From a virus, in IMG/VR virus record IMGVR_UViG_3300027987_000379, positions 1 to 51,552 of that record: DNA of 51,552 nucleotides, one strand, 5' to 3'. Numbering within the stretch: the first letter of the stretch is position 1; every line of letters starts with the position of its first letter. Positions 29,788 through 39,112 of the stretch are shown one piece after another. The position numbers and the translations under genes were made by a program. The notes under the pieces are model-generated. The model did no database searches and was not told where the DNA came from. It saw only the letters and a list, made by a program, of their open reading frames with translations.

Positions 29788-30288
29788 ATGGCACAATATG
29801 ATGGGGAAACATCGGAAGAAATTGACGGCTTTCGTTATCGGGTTCTGATGCTAGATCCGCTGAAAGCATCTGATATTCTTGCAGATTTGGGGTATCTCTT
29901 GGCACCTGTGGTGGGATCTTTGGGTGGTACCCTTGTTAAAGAGAAGGGTGATCTGCTAGAGCGGGCGATGGATGGTTTTGGCGATGACGATAAAACATCC
30001 ATTGATACGGCAATAGAAAGGGCTGTGACGGGCTTTTTCGATCGGTTCAGCAAGGACAAACAAAGGGAGCTCATGGACCTTATGGCCAAACAGACGATGG
30101 TCATCATGGGTGACGGCAAGGAGCCGAGATTGTCGGACATGTTTAGTACTCATTTCCGAGGCCGGGTTAAATCTATGTACCGTTGGTTCTTTTTCGCCAT
30201 TAAGGTGCAATTTAAGGATTTTTTTACTGGGCTGGACGGAGATATCGGCCACGCCGTCCAGCAAGCACTGGCGCGAGTAGCAACGTAG
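29788..30288 (+). CDS. Tail assembly chaperone, short form
   Basis: A 166-residue zero-frame product between tube and tape-measure genes, the usual place of the gpG-like chaperone. 'EIDGFRYRVLMLDPLKASDI' and 'LLAPVVGSLGG' match DUF6246-like chaperones. ATG at 29788 is preferred to an upstream TTG. The gene contains a slippery T7 run and stem-loop near its 3' end that should allow a longer form. It coats the tape measure during tail assembly and is absent from virions. Confidence 0.8.
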   Translation: MAQYDGETSEEIDGFRYRVLMLDPLKASDILADLGYLLAPVVGSLGGTLVKEKGDLLERAMDGFGDDDKTSIDTAIERAVTGFFDRFSKDKQRELMDLMAKQTMVIMGDGKEPRLSDMFSTHFRGRVKSMYRWFFFAIKVQFKDFFTGLDGDIGHAVQQALARVAT

Positions 30289-30488
30289 AAATTCCAGAGC
30301 ATCTATTAAAACATTCGCATATTTGGCGGCTGGTAAATCGTAAGATCGCTACCTATGGTGATATAATTAAGGTCTGGGATATCAACGAGGTCATGACTGC
30401 AAACGAATGGCTTGATATCGCAGATGACATGGAGTGGCTCGAGGCTAAAGAGCAAGAACGCAAGATGAAGTCTCAATCACGGCGGTGA
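29788..30488 (+). CDS. Tail assembly chaperone, -1 frameshifted long form
   Basis: Read 29788-30225 in frame, slip back one base at TTTTTTT (30219-30225), continue 30225-30488 in the -1 frame. This gives 146 + 87 = 233 residues. The added C-terminus ('EHLLKHSHIWRLVNRKIATY', 'INEVMTANEWLDIADDMEWL') fills an interval with no other start codon and ends one base before the tape-measure ATG. This mirrors lambda G/GT, where the T part links chaperone to tape measure. No other explanation for 30289-30488 is apparent. Confidence 0.75.
30219..30262 (+). promoter_or_regulatory. -1 frameshift signal: T7 slippery site and stem-loop
   Basis: The zero-frame codons GAT TTT TTT ACT give the canonical X-XXY-YYZ heptamer T TTT TTT at 30219-30225. 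Five bases later GCTGGACGG (30231-30239) pairs perfectly with CCGTCCAGC (30254-30262), nine base pairs with a 14-base loop. The -1 frame is open from 30216 and the zero frame stops at 30286. Confidence 0.75.
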
Positions 30489-30489
30489 C

Positions 30490-32046
30490 ATGGCCCTTCG
30501 AGAACTCCTATTAAAGCTTGGTATTGATGTAGACAAGAGCGGTGTCAAAAACGCCGATCAGTCTCTTGCCAAGATTAAGAAGGCAGCCATTGTTGCAGGC
30601 GCGGCCTTTGCTGCCATAAAAGCCGTTGGCGCGATCAAGGGTGTTGTCGATGATGTCCGTGCCATTGGTGACGAGCTAGATAAGACGTCTAAGCAATTAG
30701 GAATCTCTACTCAGGCGTTGCAAGAATTCAGGTTTGCCGCTGGATTGGCTGGCGTTAACGGAGGGGAGTTCTCGACATCTCTAAGATTCTTGCAGAAGAA
30801 TGCATTTGAGGCGGCTCGTGGATCCAAATCCATGGAAGAAGCCTTTGCCAAGGCTGGCGTTTCTGTAAAGGATGCAAATGGGCAACTGAAGAATGGGGAG
30901 CAGTTGCTGATCGAACTTGGTGATGGGCTTGCCAAGACCACCAATTCAACCGAAAAGGTTGCGATTGCTCAGACCTTGATGGGGCGCTCTGGCGCCAAGC
31001 TTTTACCTCTGTTTGAGGGTGGCGCTGAAGGCATGGCCAAGATGCGGGAAGAAGCTCGCAGTCTTGGCGGCGTGCTTGATCAGGAGCTGATTGATGCAAC
31101 AGTACAGCTTACGGATGACCAATTTCGCCTTGAACAGGCATGGCAGGGTGTTAAGAATGAGATAGCCACGCAGGTGATACCTGCGTTTCTGAAGGTTACA
31201 CATGCAATGACGCAGATTGCCAAGATGCTGCGTGGTCCTGTGTCGGTCGCATTCAAAATTATATCTGGCATATTTTCTGCGATTGGCAACATCGCATCGT
31301 TTCTGAATGAGAAATTGCAGGGGCTCGGTACCATATTTGGCACCGTTGCGACAGCTGCGGGAACCCTCGGTGTCGCGATGATTATCCTGGGTAGGAAATC
31401 TGTCTTCGCTGCCATCCGATTCGCTGCTGGATGGATAGCGGCTGCCGCACCTATTCTGTTGATTATGGGCCTAATAGGCCTGCTTTTACTCATTGTCGAT
31501 GACGTGGTCACTTTTTTCAAGGGTGGCGATTCATTGACGGGCAGATTTGTCAATGCGATTCGTAAATGGGTGAGGAAGATGGGTGGATTCACCAAGGCTG
31601 TTGGTGAGCTATTCAAAAAGTTCCTCACGGATGTTCTTGGTGTCTCTGAGGGAACTGCGATGAAGATGCAGAATGCCTTTGAGGCGATTTTAGAGACAAT
31701 TGGTAAAATTATTAAAGGCATTGGTACGGCGATTGGGTTTGCAATTGATTTGGCAACGAAGCTTACAGATGCTTTGGGGATTACAGATTCTGAATCTGCT
31801 GAACGAACAGAACAGAATAGAGCGGCGAAGGCTAGAGAGCTTCGACGAAGAAGAGGGATGAGCGCAGCAGCAGCAGCGCAGGTGAGAGCTATCAATCAAC
31901 TTAATACCATTAATAGCAGTGTTTCAGTGGCAGTTGATGCGAGAGGGCAATCCAATCCTGCCGCAATCGCCAACGCAGTGGGTGACAAAGTGTCAAGAGT
32001 GCAGGCGCAGCGGCAAACTGCCAATGCATTTGCAACGTCGAGATAG
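30490..32046 (+). CDS. Tail tape measure protein
   Basis: A 518-residue, mostly helical protein. It starts with 'LRELLLKLGIDVDKSGVKNA', has 'DELDKTSKQLGISTQALQEF' typical of tape measures, then hydrophobic segments near residues 290-345 ('AAPILLIMGLIGLLLLIVDD') that may enter the host membrane, and ends in an alanine-rich helix. The length suggests a short tail of roughly 80 nm at about 1.5 angstrom per residue. ATG lies one base after the stop of the frameshifted chaperone. Confidence 0.9.
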   Translation: MALRELLLKLGIDVDKSGVKNADQSLAKIKKAAIVAGAAFAAIKAVGAIKGVVDDVRAIGDELDKTSKQLGISTQALQEFRFAAGLAGVNGGEFSTSLRFLQKNAFEAARGSKSMEEAFAKAGVSVKDANGQLKNGEQLLIELGDGLAKTTNSTEKVAIAQTLMGRSGAKLLPLFEGGAEGMAKMREEARSLGGVLDQELIDATVQLTDDQFRLEQAWQGVKNEIATQVIPAFLKVTHAMTQIAKMLRGPVSVAFKIISGIFSAIGNIASFLNEKLQGLGTIFGTVATAAGTLGVAMIILGRKSVFAAIRFAAGWIAAAAPILLIMGLIGLLLLIVDDVVTFFKGGDSLTGRFVNAIRKWVRKMGGFTKAVGELFKKFLTDVLGVSEGTAMKMQNAFEAILETIGKIIKGIGTAIGFAIDLATKLTDALGITDSESAERTEQNRAAKARELRRRRGMSAAAAAQVRAINQLNTINSSVSVAVDARGQSNPAAIANAVGDKVSRVQAQRQTANAFATSR

Positions 32047-32049
32047 AGT

Positions 32050-32697
32050 ATGGCCGGCTCATTCTTAGACAGTACAACCGATCAAAGGCAGCGCGTTGTT
32101 ATCGCTTGGGAAGAAAATAGTAGCGAGGTCGTGGAGTTTGATGCTGTCATCACCGAAAACCATCTATCTGCATCAGAGATTACAGATCACCCTGTCGAGA
32201 GTGGAGTTGACTTCACAGATCATATTCGTAGCGTCCAGGACGAATTGAGAATCACAGGAGTGGTCACAGATACGCCCGTCATTAGAGATGCGTCGATTAG
32301 TGCTGGTGCACCTAATACGGGCGGAGACTCAAAGGATAGGGCAGCGAGCGCATATCGATGGCTATTAGATGTTAAGGACAGGGCGAAACTTGTTACTATC
32401 ACTACTAAACTTCGTGATTACAGAAATATGGCTCTCGTATCTATGGCCGTTACGAGAGATGCGGGTTCATCACGCATCTTGAATGCCGATCTGTCTTTCA
32501 GGGAAATATTCATAGCAATCACAGAGAAGGTGGATGCTCCGATACCTACCGCTGCGGCGGCACCTGCACGAAACAAGAAAAGGCCGCAAGGAAAGAAAGC
32601 AAAAAGGTCTGAGACGCAAGCGAACCAGGACAAGGCGAAGACGACACAGCAATCTGTACTCGTATCTGGGGCCAAATCTCTTGGTCTTATTGAATAA
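32050..32697 (+). CDS. Dit-like baseplate protein
   Basis: A 215-residue protein. 'FDAVITENHLSASEITDHPV' and 'DFTDHIRSVQDELRITGVVT' match the Dit-like phage tail protein N-terminal domain; the C-terminal 45 residues are lysine-rich and low-complexity ('RNKKRPQGKKAKR'). It connects the tail tube end to the hub in compact baseplates. It lies directly after the tape measure. Confidence 0.75.
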   Translation: MAGSFLDSTTDQRQRVVIAWEENSSEVVEFDAVITENHLSASEITDHPVESGVDFTDHIRSVQDELRITGVVTDTPVIRDASISAGAPNTGGDSKDRAASAYRWLLDVKDRAKLVTITTKLRDYRNMALVSMAVTRDAGSSRILNADLSFREIFIAITEKVDAPIPTAAAAPARNKKRPQGKKAKRSETQANQDKAKTTQQSVLVSGAKSLGLIE

Positions 32698-32702
32698 ACC
32701 CC

Positions 32703-33590
32703 ATGGCTGATAAGCTTTTCAAGAGAGACTTTGTTATTACTGTTGGAACGACGCGAATCGCAGCAAGATTGCTTGACAATACCCGTAAAGAGCTTGGGCT
32801 CATCAAGGATGAACTCACAAATATTTTGAAGGTTGAGTTTAATATCGTAAGAACCATCAAGGGTGAACCGAATAAATGTGATCTGTCTATCTACAATCTG
32901 AACAAGGATAACCGTATCAAGTTTCAGCCCAGGGGGCAGGCGGTTATCATCGAAGCGGGTCACCTGGATAATATGTCTCAATTGTTTTCTGGACAGATTG
33001 AATATGCATCCAACATGCTCGATGGTCGGGACTGGATTACAACAGTCCAAGCAGGGGATGGCACCAAAAAGATAAAATCATCAAGGATTAACACATCCTT
33101 AAAGGGACCTGTAAAGGTAAAGGATGCTTTAAGCATCGCTGCAGATGCACTGGGGGTGAATCCTGGCAACCTCGCAACAGCGATTCAAAAAGGTGCCTTG
33201 CGGGGAAATTTGACTGAGTTCAGCAATGGAATTGTTCTTTCGGGCAAGGCGGACAAAGTTCTCGCCAGCGTTGCATCATCGATGGGTTATTTCGCATCCG
33301 TTCAGGACGGGCAATTGATTCTGCTTGGCAAGGAAGATTTTCTTGGGAATACGGCAGCAGTTATTTCGCCTTCGCGCGGCATGGTTGGATCGCCAGAGCC
33401 AGGCGAAGATGGTTTTGTGAGTGTACGTACAATGGTGCAGCCTAATCTTCTCCCTGGATATAGAGTCAAGATTGAATCGGCCCAGGTGAACGGTTTCTAC
33501 CGCATTGACCGGGTCGAATTCTCTGGTGACACTTGGGGAACAGATTGGTATGCGGATCTGGATTGCAAGCCACTTTTGGGGGCATCATGA
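32703..33590 (+). CDS. Baseplate hub protein
   Basis: A 295-residue protein. 'FNIVRTIKGEPNKCDLSIYN' and 'GHLDNMSQLFSGQIEYASNM' are typical of hub proteins in Pam3/AP22-like baseplates, and the C-terminus ('MVQPNLLPGYRVKIESAQVN') is a gp27/GpD-like barrel. In related phages the plug gene accompanies this block; here it is at 1292-2389. The stop overlaps the next ATG (ATGA). Confidence 0.75.
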   Translation: MADKLFKRDFVITVGTTRIAARLLDNTRKELGLIKDELTNILKVEFNIVRTIKGEPNKCDLSIYNLNKDNRIKFQPRGQAVIIEAGHLDNMSQLFSGQIEYASNMLDGRDWITTVQAGDGTKKIKSSRINTSLKGPVKVKDALSIAADALGVNPGNLATAIQKGALRGNLTEFSNGIVLSGKADKVLASVASSMGYFASVQDGQLILLGKEDFLGNTAAVISPSRGMVGSPEPGEDGFVSVRTMVQPNLLPGYRVKIESAQVNGFYRIDRVEFSGDTWGTDWYADLDCKPLLGAS

Positions 33591-34285
33591 GCGCTGTGTC
33601 AAGAACGCCCGAGTTTGAGGAAGTGCTCAAGCTGGCAATTAATTCGTTCCTTGAGGATGTTCACACGGGCCTTCCTGGCAGGGTGACTGAGTATTTCCCG
33701 GCAACGCAGAGGGCGCATATAAAACCCCTGGTGAAACGACGTATTATCCATCAGGATGGCAGCGAATTACTCGAAGAGCTTCCTGTTATCCCAGATGTGC
33801 CAATCGCCTTCGCCAGAACGCAAAAGTTTTTCTTCACACTCCCGATCAAGCAGGGTGACTTAGTCACGCTGCATTTCATGGAAAGGAGTATTGATAATTA
33901 TCTGTCTGGAACCGGAGAGGATACTGATCCGGATGAGTTCAGGCGTCATGATCTGTCTGATGCGGTGGCAATACCAGGATTTTATCCATTCAAAAAATCA
34001 ATCAAGGACATCAGTTCTGACAATACTGTCATCGGCTATGACAACGGTGGGATTCAGCTTCATCTCACACCCAATGGAACGATGGAAGTGAAGCTAGGTG
34101 GATCTTCAAATGAAGCGGTTGCATTAGGGAACGCGCTGCAATCATTTTGGACAAACCTCGTAAAGCCATACATAGATAGCCATTTTCACCCTACTGGTGT
34201 AGGCCCTTCTGGGGCTCCGACCACACAGCTCCCAAGTTTTGATGAATCAATTATTTCTAAAGTCATCTTGGTAAAAGGACCGTAG
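33587..34285 (+). CDS. Baseplate spike protein (Gp138-like)
   Basis: A 232-residue protein. ATGA overlap with the hub gene sets the start at 33587. Residues 20-115 ('LPGRVTEYFPATQRAHIKPL', 'TLPIKQGDLVTLHFMERSID') form the Gp138 N-terminal OB-fold, then a short beta segment ('GGIQLHLTPNGTMEVKLGG') and an end containing 'DSHFHPTGVGP', an H-x-H that often binds iron at spike tips. It is the membrane-piercing spike. Confidence 0.8.
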   Translation: MSAVSRTPEFEEVLKLAINSFLEDVHTGLPGRVTEYFPATQRAHIKPLVKRRIIHQDGSELLEELPVIPDVPIAFARTQKFFFTLPIKQGDLVTLHFMERSIDNYLSGTGEDTDPDEFRRHDLSDAVAIPGFYPFKKSIKDISSDNTVIGYDNGGIQLHLTPNGTMEVKLGGSSNEAVALGNALQSFWTNLVKPYIDSHFHPTGVGPSGAPTTQLPSFDESIISKVILVKGP

Positions 34286-34287
34286 CC

Positions 34288-34791
34288 GTGGCGTTTTCTC
34301 AAACTAAATTAGCAGCAATGTTTACGGGGCCTCCGACAGCGATAGAATCCGAAGTCATTGATTTTATGGCGATAAAATGGTTGGATTTTTTCTCGGATTC
34401 GACGGTTGCTGGGTCTGGAGCGATCCCCTCAGCTCTGTCTGGGGCTGATGCAGCATTCCGGTCTTCAGCTGTAGGCCTGTCGGTGTCCGGTCAAGGTGCC
34501 CAAAAGATGCAGGATGCAATGTCTGCGTTTTGGGCGGCGGCGATGGCGAGTGCGCCATCAGTATGGATTACGGTACCGACCATTGTCCCTGGTACGGGCA
34601 TAGTACCTCCCGGACTCTCAGGGATGGTATCATCGTTGTCGCCCGTGTTTGCCTCAAATACTTCGGGGTCGGTTGATACAGCGGCGGCGGCGGCGAACCT
34701 CGCGTCTGCAATTATAGCGGCACAATCTGGCGCAACTGTAACTTTGGGTCCCCCGCCCCCTGGCGGAACGCCGTTGGTGCCGGTACTCTAG
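34288..34791 (+). CDS. Baseplate-associated protein, Ala/Ser-rich
   Basis: A 167-residue protein from a GTG start two bases after the spike stop. Composition is Ala/Ser/Gly/Pro-rich ('DTAAAAANLASAIIAAQSGA', 'LGPPPPGGTP'). Genes of this type occur between spike and gp25-like genes in related phages, but I know no assigned role. Probably a minor baseplate component. Confidence 0.55.
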   Translation: MAFSQTKLAAMFTGPPTAIESEVIDFMAIKWLDFFSDSTVAGSGAIPSALSGADAAFRSSAVGLSVSGQGAQKMQDAMSAFWAAAMASAPSVWITVPTIVPGTGIVPPGLSGMVSSLSPVFASNTSGSVDTAAAAANLASAIIAAQSGATVTLGPPPPGGTPLVPVL

Positions 34792-34813
34792 CGGAAGGGA
34801 AAGGGGTTATTCG

Positions 34814-35179
34814 ATGTCTGATATTGCATTAGATGCCGATGGTGATTTGCTCATTGCCACGAACTCACTTTCGCTCGTGACTGGCGACGATGCTATTGTT
34901 CAGAATCTGAGGATACGGTTCCAATTTGTCCTTGGGGAATGGTTTCTGGATTCAAGGATTGGAATCCCTTATTTTGCAGAAATTTTAATCAAGAACCCAG
35001 ACTTGACCAGAGTGAGAGGCATCTTCCGGCAGGCCATACTAACAACACCGGGTATTGATTCTCTCGAAGAGTTCACTCTAGATTTTGATCGTGCTATCAG
35101 AAGGCTAACGCTGGAATTCATTGCACGAAAAGATGACGGTGGGATCCTGGAATTCAATGAGGAGTTCATAATCGAATGA
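34814..35179 (+). CDS. Baseplate wedge protein, gp25/W-like
   Basis: A 121-residue protein. 'VQNLRIRFQFVLGEWFLDSR' and 'GIPYFAEILIKNPDLTRVRG' are the conserved core of gp25/DUF2634-like wedge proteins, which join sheath and baseplate. It overlaps the baseplate J gene by an ATGA, and the pair is standard. Confidence 0.8.
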   Translation: MSDIALDADGDLLIATNSLSLVTGDDAIVQNLRIRFQFVLGEWFLDSRIGIPYFAEILIKNPDLTRVRGIFRQAILTTPGIDSLEEFTLDFDRAIRRLTLEFIARKDDGGILEFNEEFIIE

Positions 35180-37383
35180 CATTTGGAGTTACACCCGAAG
35201 GATTCAGGGCAAAAGATCTTGAAATAATCATCGATGAGCTTGAGCAAGACCAGCGTAAAGAGATTAGTGCGGCGATCAATACGCAAGCGGACAGCCTGCT
35301 GGGGATTTTGAATGGTATCTTTGGCGACAAAATAGCGGAGCTGTGGGAAGTACAGGAAGATCTGTATCGCGCCAATCATCCTGACTTCGCTGAAGGGGAT
35401 GCACAGGATAATGTTGCCGCAATTACTGGCGCTGAGAGGTTGGCGGCAGCATCGAGCGAAGTGACATTGAGCTTAAACCTTGATGCGGCAACAACGGTTC
35501 CGATCAATAGTATCGTTCGTATTGGTGCAACTGGGGAGAGGTGGCTAACTTCGGCAGCTGTCACAAATGGGGGATCAGACCAAGCGACGGTTACTGTCGA
35601 TGCTACATCCGAGAATACAGGTACTATTGCTGGTAATGCATATTCGATTGATTCAATCGTAACACCAGTGTCTGGATGGTCGGCGAAAGCGGCAATCAAC
35701 AATCTAAATGTAGAGCCTTTCCCTCTAGCTGATCTGTATACGTTATTGCTTGAAGTTGATGAAGGGCAAACTCAAACTGTGGTATTCAGGTCGGCAGACT
35801 TTATATCCATCGCAGCGGCGACAGCACAGGAGGTGATTGATGCAATTGCGGCAGCGACGACAGGCATATCGGGTCTGGACGTATCTGGGTTTATTCGTAT
35901 CTTTAGTGACACTGATGGGAGCGGCAGTGCTATACGCGTGGTCGGTGGTACGGCTGCTGAGGCTCTTGGGTTTTCCCAGGATATTTTCAAGGGATTTAAT
36001 CAAAGCTCATCGGCAAAAATAATCAATGCCAATAACGAACCATATAACTTATCAGGCGGGCCGACATTAGCGGTTGCCATCGATGGTGGCACCTCTCAGG
36101 TTATTTCATTCACGAATAGCGACTTCGGAGTGCATGCAATCGGCAATATTGTTGTTGTCGCGGCGAGTGCTCTTGCTTCTGGGGTTGATACAGATACGTT
36201 TGTATTAAATGATGGGGCCAATCCGGCTGTTACATTTATTTATGATGATGATGGATCGGTAGTAGAGACAGCCACGACTAGAGCCATCAACCATAATGGG
36301 ATTGAAACTATAACGCAGATAAGAGACCTAACGATTGCCGCAATCAATAATGCGCCGACACTAGCGATTACCGCGTCTAACGGTCCAACCATCTCTGATT
36401 TAAATCTAATCAACGATGCAACAGGGGTGGCTGGCAACGTTGCAATCATAGAGACTGTTGCAAATGTTTCATTCATTGTCGCCGGAATGGCCGGAGGTGT
36501 AAACGATGATGCGGCCAATGCGACAGCAATATTGGTTGCTAAGGCCATTAATTCTCAGCTGTCTGGCGGTGTTGCTTATGAGGTGGGTGGTAAGGTTCAG
36601 ATTGAGTCTCTTACGGTTGGCCTGAATAGTAGGATAGAAGTAACCGGAGGGACGTCGAATGGTGCACTTGGTTATACTCTCAACGACGAGAAGGGTGGAT
36701 CTACCGGTGACGCGACGGAAGGTAGAGAAGTAGAATCATCCTCTGCTTTTCGTTTGCGCCGAAATCTATTGTTGCAACTAGCCGGATCTGGAACTGTTCC
36801 AGCGGTTAGGTCTGCCGTCCTAAAAGTGGATAATGTTTCCCAGGTTTTTGTCTTTGAGAACTATACCGATATTACTAGTTCAGACGGTCTCCCACCGCAT
36901 TCAATCGAAGTGGTAGCAGAGGGCGGTGACGATACGGAGATTGCTCAGGCCATATCAACAAACAAGCCTGCCGGCACACAGACATATAAGGTTCCTGGGC
37001 CAAATGGGGTAACCGTCTCATTGGTTGATTCTCAGGGTGTATCGAACGACATCAAGTTCAGCAGGCCGAACAAAATAGAGATGCACGTTATTGTCGATGT
37101 AACCGTCAACGCATCCCTGTTTGGCAGTGGCAGCCAATCGGCAGGCGAGCAGGAAGTTCGAGACGCAATCGAAGAGACAGGAGGGAACCTGGAGATTGGT
37201 CAGGATGTTGTCGTATTGGTATTTAGATGTGCGCCGCTATCCGTTGCCGGCGTTCTTGATGTTACCTCGATTCTTATCGAAGACGTAGATCCCCCAACAA
37301 ATAGCAGCAATATTGCAATCGCAGGCAGGGAGCTCGCGACCTTCTCAACCGCAAACATTGATGTAAACGTCACATTCGTCTGA
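35176..37383 (+). CDS. Baseplate J-like wedge protein with large insert
   Basis: A 735-residue protein, much longer than the usual 350-450. Residues 1-180 ('RAKDLEIIIDELEQDQRKEI', 'DFAEGDAQDNVAAITGAERL') and 515-735 ('RLRRNLLLQLAGSGTVPAVR', 'VRDAIEETGGNLEIGQDVVV') are baseplate J. Between them is a flagellar-hook-like repeat at 186-266, and a second copy split into 295-317 and 445-500 by another beta domain (about 325-441). The insert probably projects from the baseplate rim. J forms the wedge ring and carries the fibres. Confidence 0.85.
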   Translation: MTFGVTPEGFRAKDLEIIIDELEQDQRKEISAAINTQADSLLGILNGIFGDKIAELWEVQEDLYRANHPDFAEGDAQDNVAAITGAERLAAASSEVTLSLNLDAATTVPINSIVRIGATGERWLTSAAVTNGGSDQATVTVDATSENTGTIAGNAYSIDSIVTPVSGWSAKAAINNLNVEPFPLADLYTLLLEVDEGQTQTVVFRSADFISIAAATAQEVIDAIAAATTGISGLDVSGFIRIFSDTDGSGSAIRVVGGTAAEALGFSQDIFKGFNQSSSAKIINANNEPYNLSGGPTLAVAIDGGTSQVISFTNSDFGVHAIGNIVVVAASALASGVDTDTFVLNDGANPAVTFIYDDDGSVVETATTRAINHNGIETITQIRDLTIAAINNAPTLAITASNGPTISDLNLINDATGVAGNVAIIETVANVSFIVAGMAGGVNDDAANATAILVAKAINSQLSGGVAYEVGGKVQIESLTVGLNSRIEVTGGTSNGALGYTLNDEKGGSTGDATEGREVESSSAFRLRRNLLLQLAGSGTVPAVRSAVLKVDNVSQVFVFENYTDITSSDGLPPHSIEVVAEGGDDTEIAQAISTNKPAGTQTYKVPGPNGVTVSLVDSQGVSNDIKFSRPNKIEMHVIVDVTVNASLFGSGSQSAGEQEVRDAIEETGGNLEIGQDVVVLVFRCAPLSVAGVLDVTSILIEDVDPPTNSSNIAIAGRELATFSTANIDVNVTFV

Positions 37384-37952
37384 TGCCCTATACATACAAA
37401 TCAAATCATGTAGAAGAGGGCCTATCGAGGCTCATTAGCCAGTTTCGAGATAAAAAGAACATCACTAAGCTAGTGACGACATATCTGAGGAAAATTCAAG
37501 AACTCGAAGATGTCGCCGCTGATATGCATTTGAAGATTTATAGTATTGATAATGCTGAGAATGCACAACTCGATATGATTGGTGTATTAGTTGGTGAGCC
37601 GAGGGCAGGGCGAACGGATGTGGCCTATCGGGATGCGCTTAAGATACGCATTAAGCTAAACTCCTCAAACGGAACCAGGGAGGAGCTTATCGACCTCGCT
37701 GTATCGGTGGCTGGAACCCCTATTACGGTAACCATGGTAGAATCCCAGCCGGCGACATTCGAAATGTTTATTGACGGTGATATTGATCCATTGCTGGTTG
37801 ATACCAACAAGATGTCTTACTACATATCTCAAGGGCGCGGCGGTGGTATCAAGGGGCTGTTAACCTTCCATGTTGCCGGGTCTTTCCAGTATGATGGGAG
37901 TGGCTCTGTTGGATATGACGACGGCAAGTATGGAACAACTCTTAGTTCTTAG
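37383..37952 (+). CDS. Baseplate protein, gpI/DUF2612-like
   Basis: A 189-residue protein. 'GLSRLISQFRDKKNITKLVT' and 'LDMIGVLVGEPRAGRTDVAY' with 'YRDALKIRIKLNSSNGTREE' match the DUF2612/gpI-like wedge family that attaches tail fibres. The C-terminus ends in 'GYDDGKYG', as in related proteins. Overlaps the J gene by one base (TGATG). Confidence 0.8.
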   Translation: MPYTYKSNHVEEGLSRLISQFRDKKNITKLVTTYLRKIQELEDVAADMHLKIYSIDNAENAQLDMIGVLVGEPRAGRTDVAYRDALKIRIKLNSSNGTREELIDLAVSVAGTPITVTMVESQPATFEMFIDGDIDPLLVDTNKMSYYISQGRGGGIKGLLTFHVAGSFQYDGSGSVGYDDGKYGTTLSS

Positions 37953-37959
37953 GTGAATT

Positions 37960-39099
37960 ATGGCTAGCTTTTCAAAACCAGCAGATATTCCAAGATGGGC
38001 AGATACGGGAACAAAAACTGAGCCATCCGAAGCTCAGAAGGATTCTGGATGGACATTTCAGCAAATCCCATCGTCCGCACAGGAGAACTGGAAGGAGAAC
38101 CTTACCGGGGAATGGATTAAATGGTTAGACGAGCGTCTTGATGATGGCGGCACTGCGGATGTTTTTGTATTGAGCAACCCTGCTGCGGCGAACGACCTGA
38201 TTTCCTTTTCTAGGACTGCCGATGTCATCACCATGAGCTTCTCCGGTACCAATAACTTGGTATTCGATATTACTGCGGCATCTGAGTTTTTTGATATTCG
38301 AGTGGCGAGCGCGACACCATCTAGTCGCCACAGAGTCGATAGGGTTAATGTGTCAGGTGGATTAGTTGTAGGTAATGCCGACACTGCAGATCTTGGTACG
38401 GGTATTATTCTCGCTACTGTCGGATTAAACATGAACGGGACCACAGTACCAGAGTCTGGCGCGGGAATATTCACTGGGAGCATTGCTGTCGGGACCGATG
38501 CAAATGATCCAAATGCTGATACCGGCATCATCATCAATGATTCTAACTTTAGGCTGAGCGGAGCGAACGGATCTGATGTACGATTCTTGTTTGATAGCAA
38601 TGACAGTATGTTCTATCGAAGGGGAACGAACCGATGGGAGTTTCAGGTAGGCGGTGTTCAGCAATGGTTTATTGATAGTACCGCCATATGGCCAGCCTCT
38701 GCCGGCGCAAGGGACCTAGGTACAGATACGCTATACATGCAAACCATCCATGCAGAGAGGATAGAGCCGCATGGCATAGTTCAAGATCCAGTAAACACGC
38801 GTTTTGAACTTGGCCTAGTAAATATTCCTACGGCAGTTGTAAGGTTTGGATCAACCGGGACGATATTGGGGAACAGTTGGAATATTGCAACTGTAACCAA
38901 TCCTGCAACTGGTACGTATTCAGTAACATTTACCGAAGCGGTCGGGAGTAACCCGGCTATTATTGCTACGCCTAACAATGGTGTAGGTGTTGTTAGACGT
39001 GCGGCCGCAACTACAAATGGTTCCGCAATTGAAGTTTACATCAACGATGATACCGGAACAGCGCAAGCGTCAACAGCATCGTTGGTAGTATACGGATAA
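37960..39099 (+). CDS. Tail fibre protein
   Basis: A 379-residue, beta-rich protein. The start 'FSKPADIPRWADTGTKTEPS' is a conserved attachment segment of phage fibres placed after the gpI-like gene; the middle has repeated short beta segments ('NDLISFSRTADVITMSFSGT'), and the C-terminal 90 residues are a compact beta domain that may contact the receptor. No intramolecular chaperone is recognised. Confidence 0.75.
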   Translation: MASFSKPADIPRWADTGTKTEPSEAQKDSGWTFQQIPSSAQENWKENLTGEWIKWLDERLDDGGTADVFVLSNPAAANDLISFSRTADVITMSFSGTNNLVFDITAASEFFDIRVASATPSSRHRVDRVNVSGGLVVGNADTADLGTGIILATVGLNMNGTTVPESGAGIFTGSIAVGTDANDPNADTGIIINDSNFRLSGANGSDVRFLFDSNDSMFYRRGTNRWEFQVGGVQQWFIDSTAIWPASAGARDLGTDTLYMQTIHAERIEPHGIVQDPVNTRFELGLVNIPTAVVRFGSTGTILGNSWNIATVTNPATGTYSVTFTEAVGSNPAIIATPNNGVGVVRRAAATTNGSAIEVYINDDTGTAQASTASLVVYG

Positions 39100-39112
39100 A
39101 ATAGGGGGGGCG

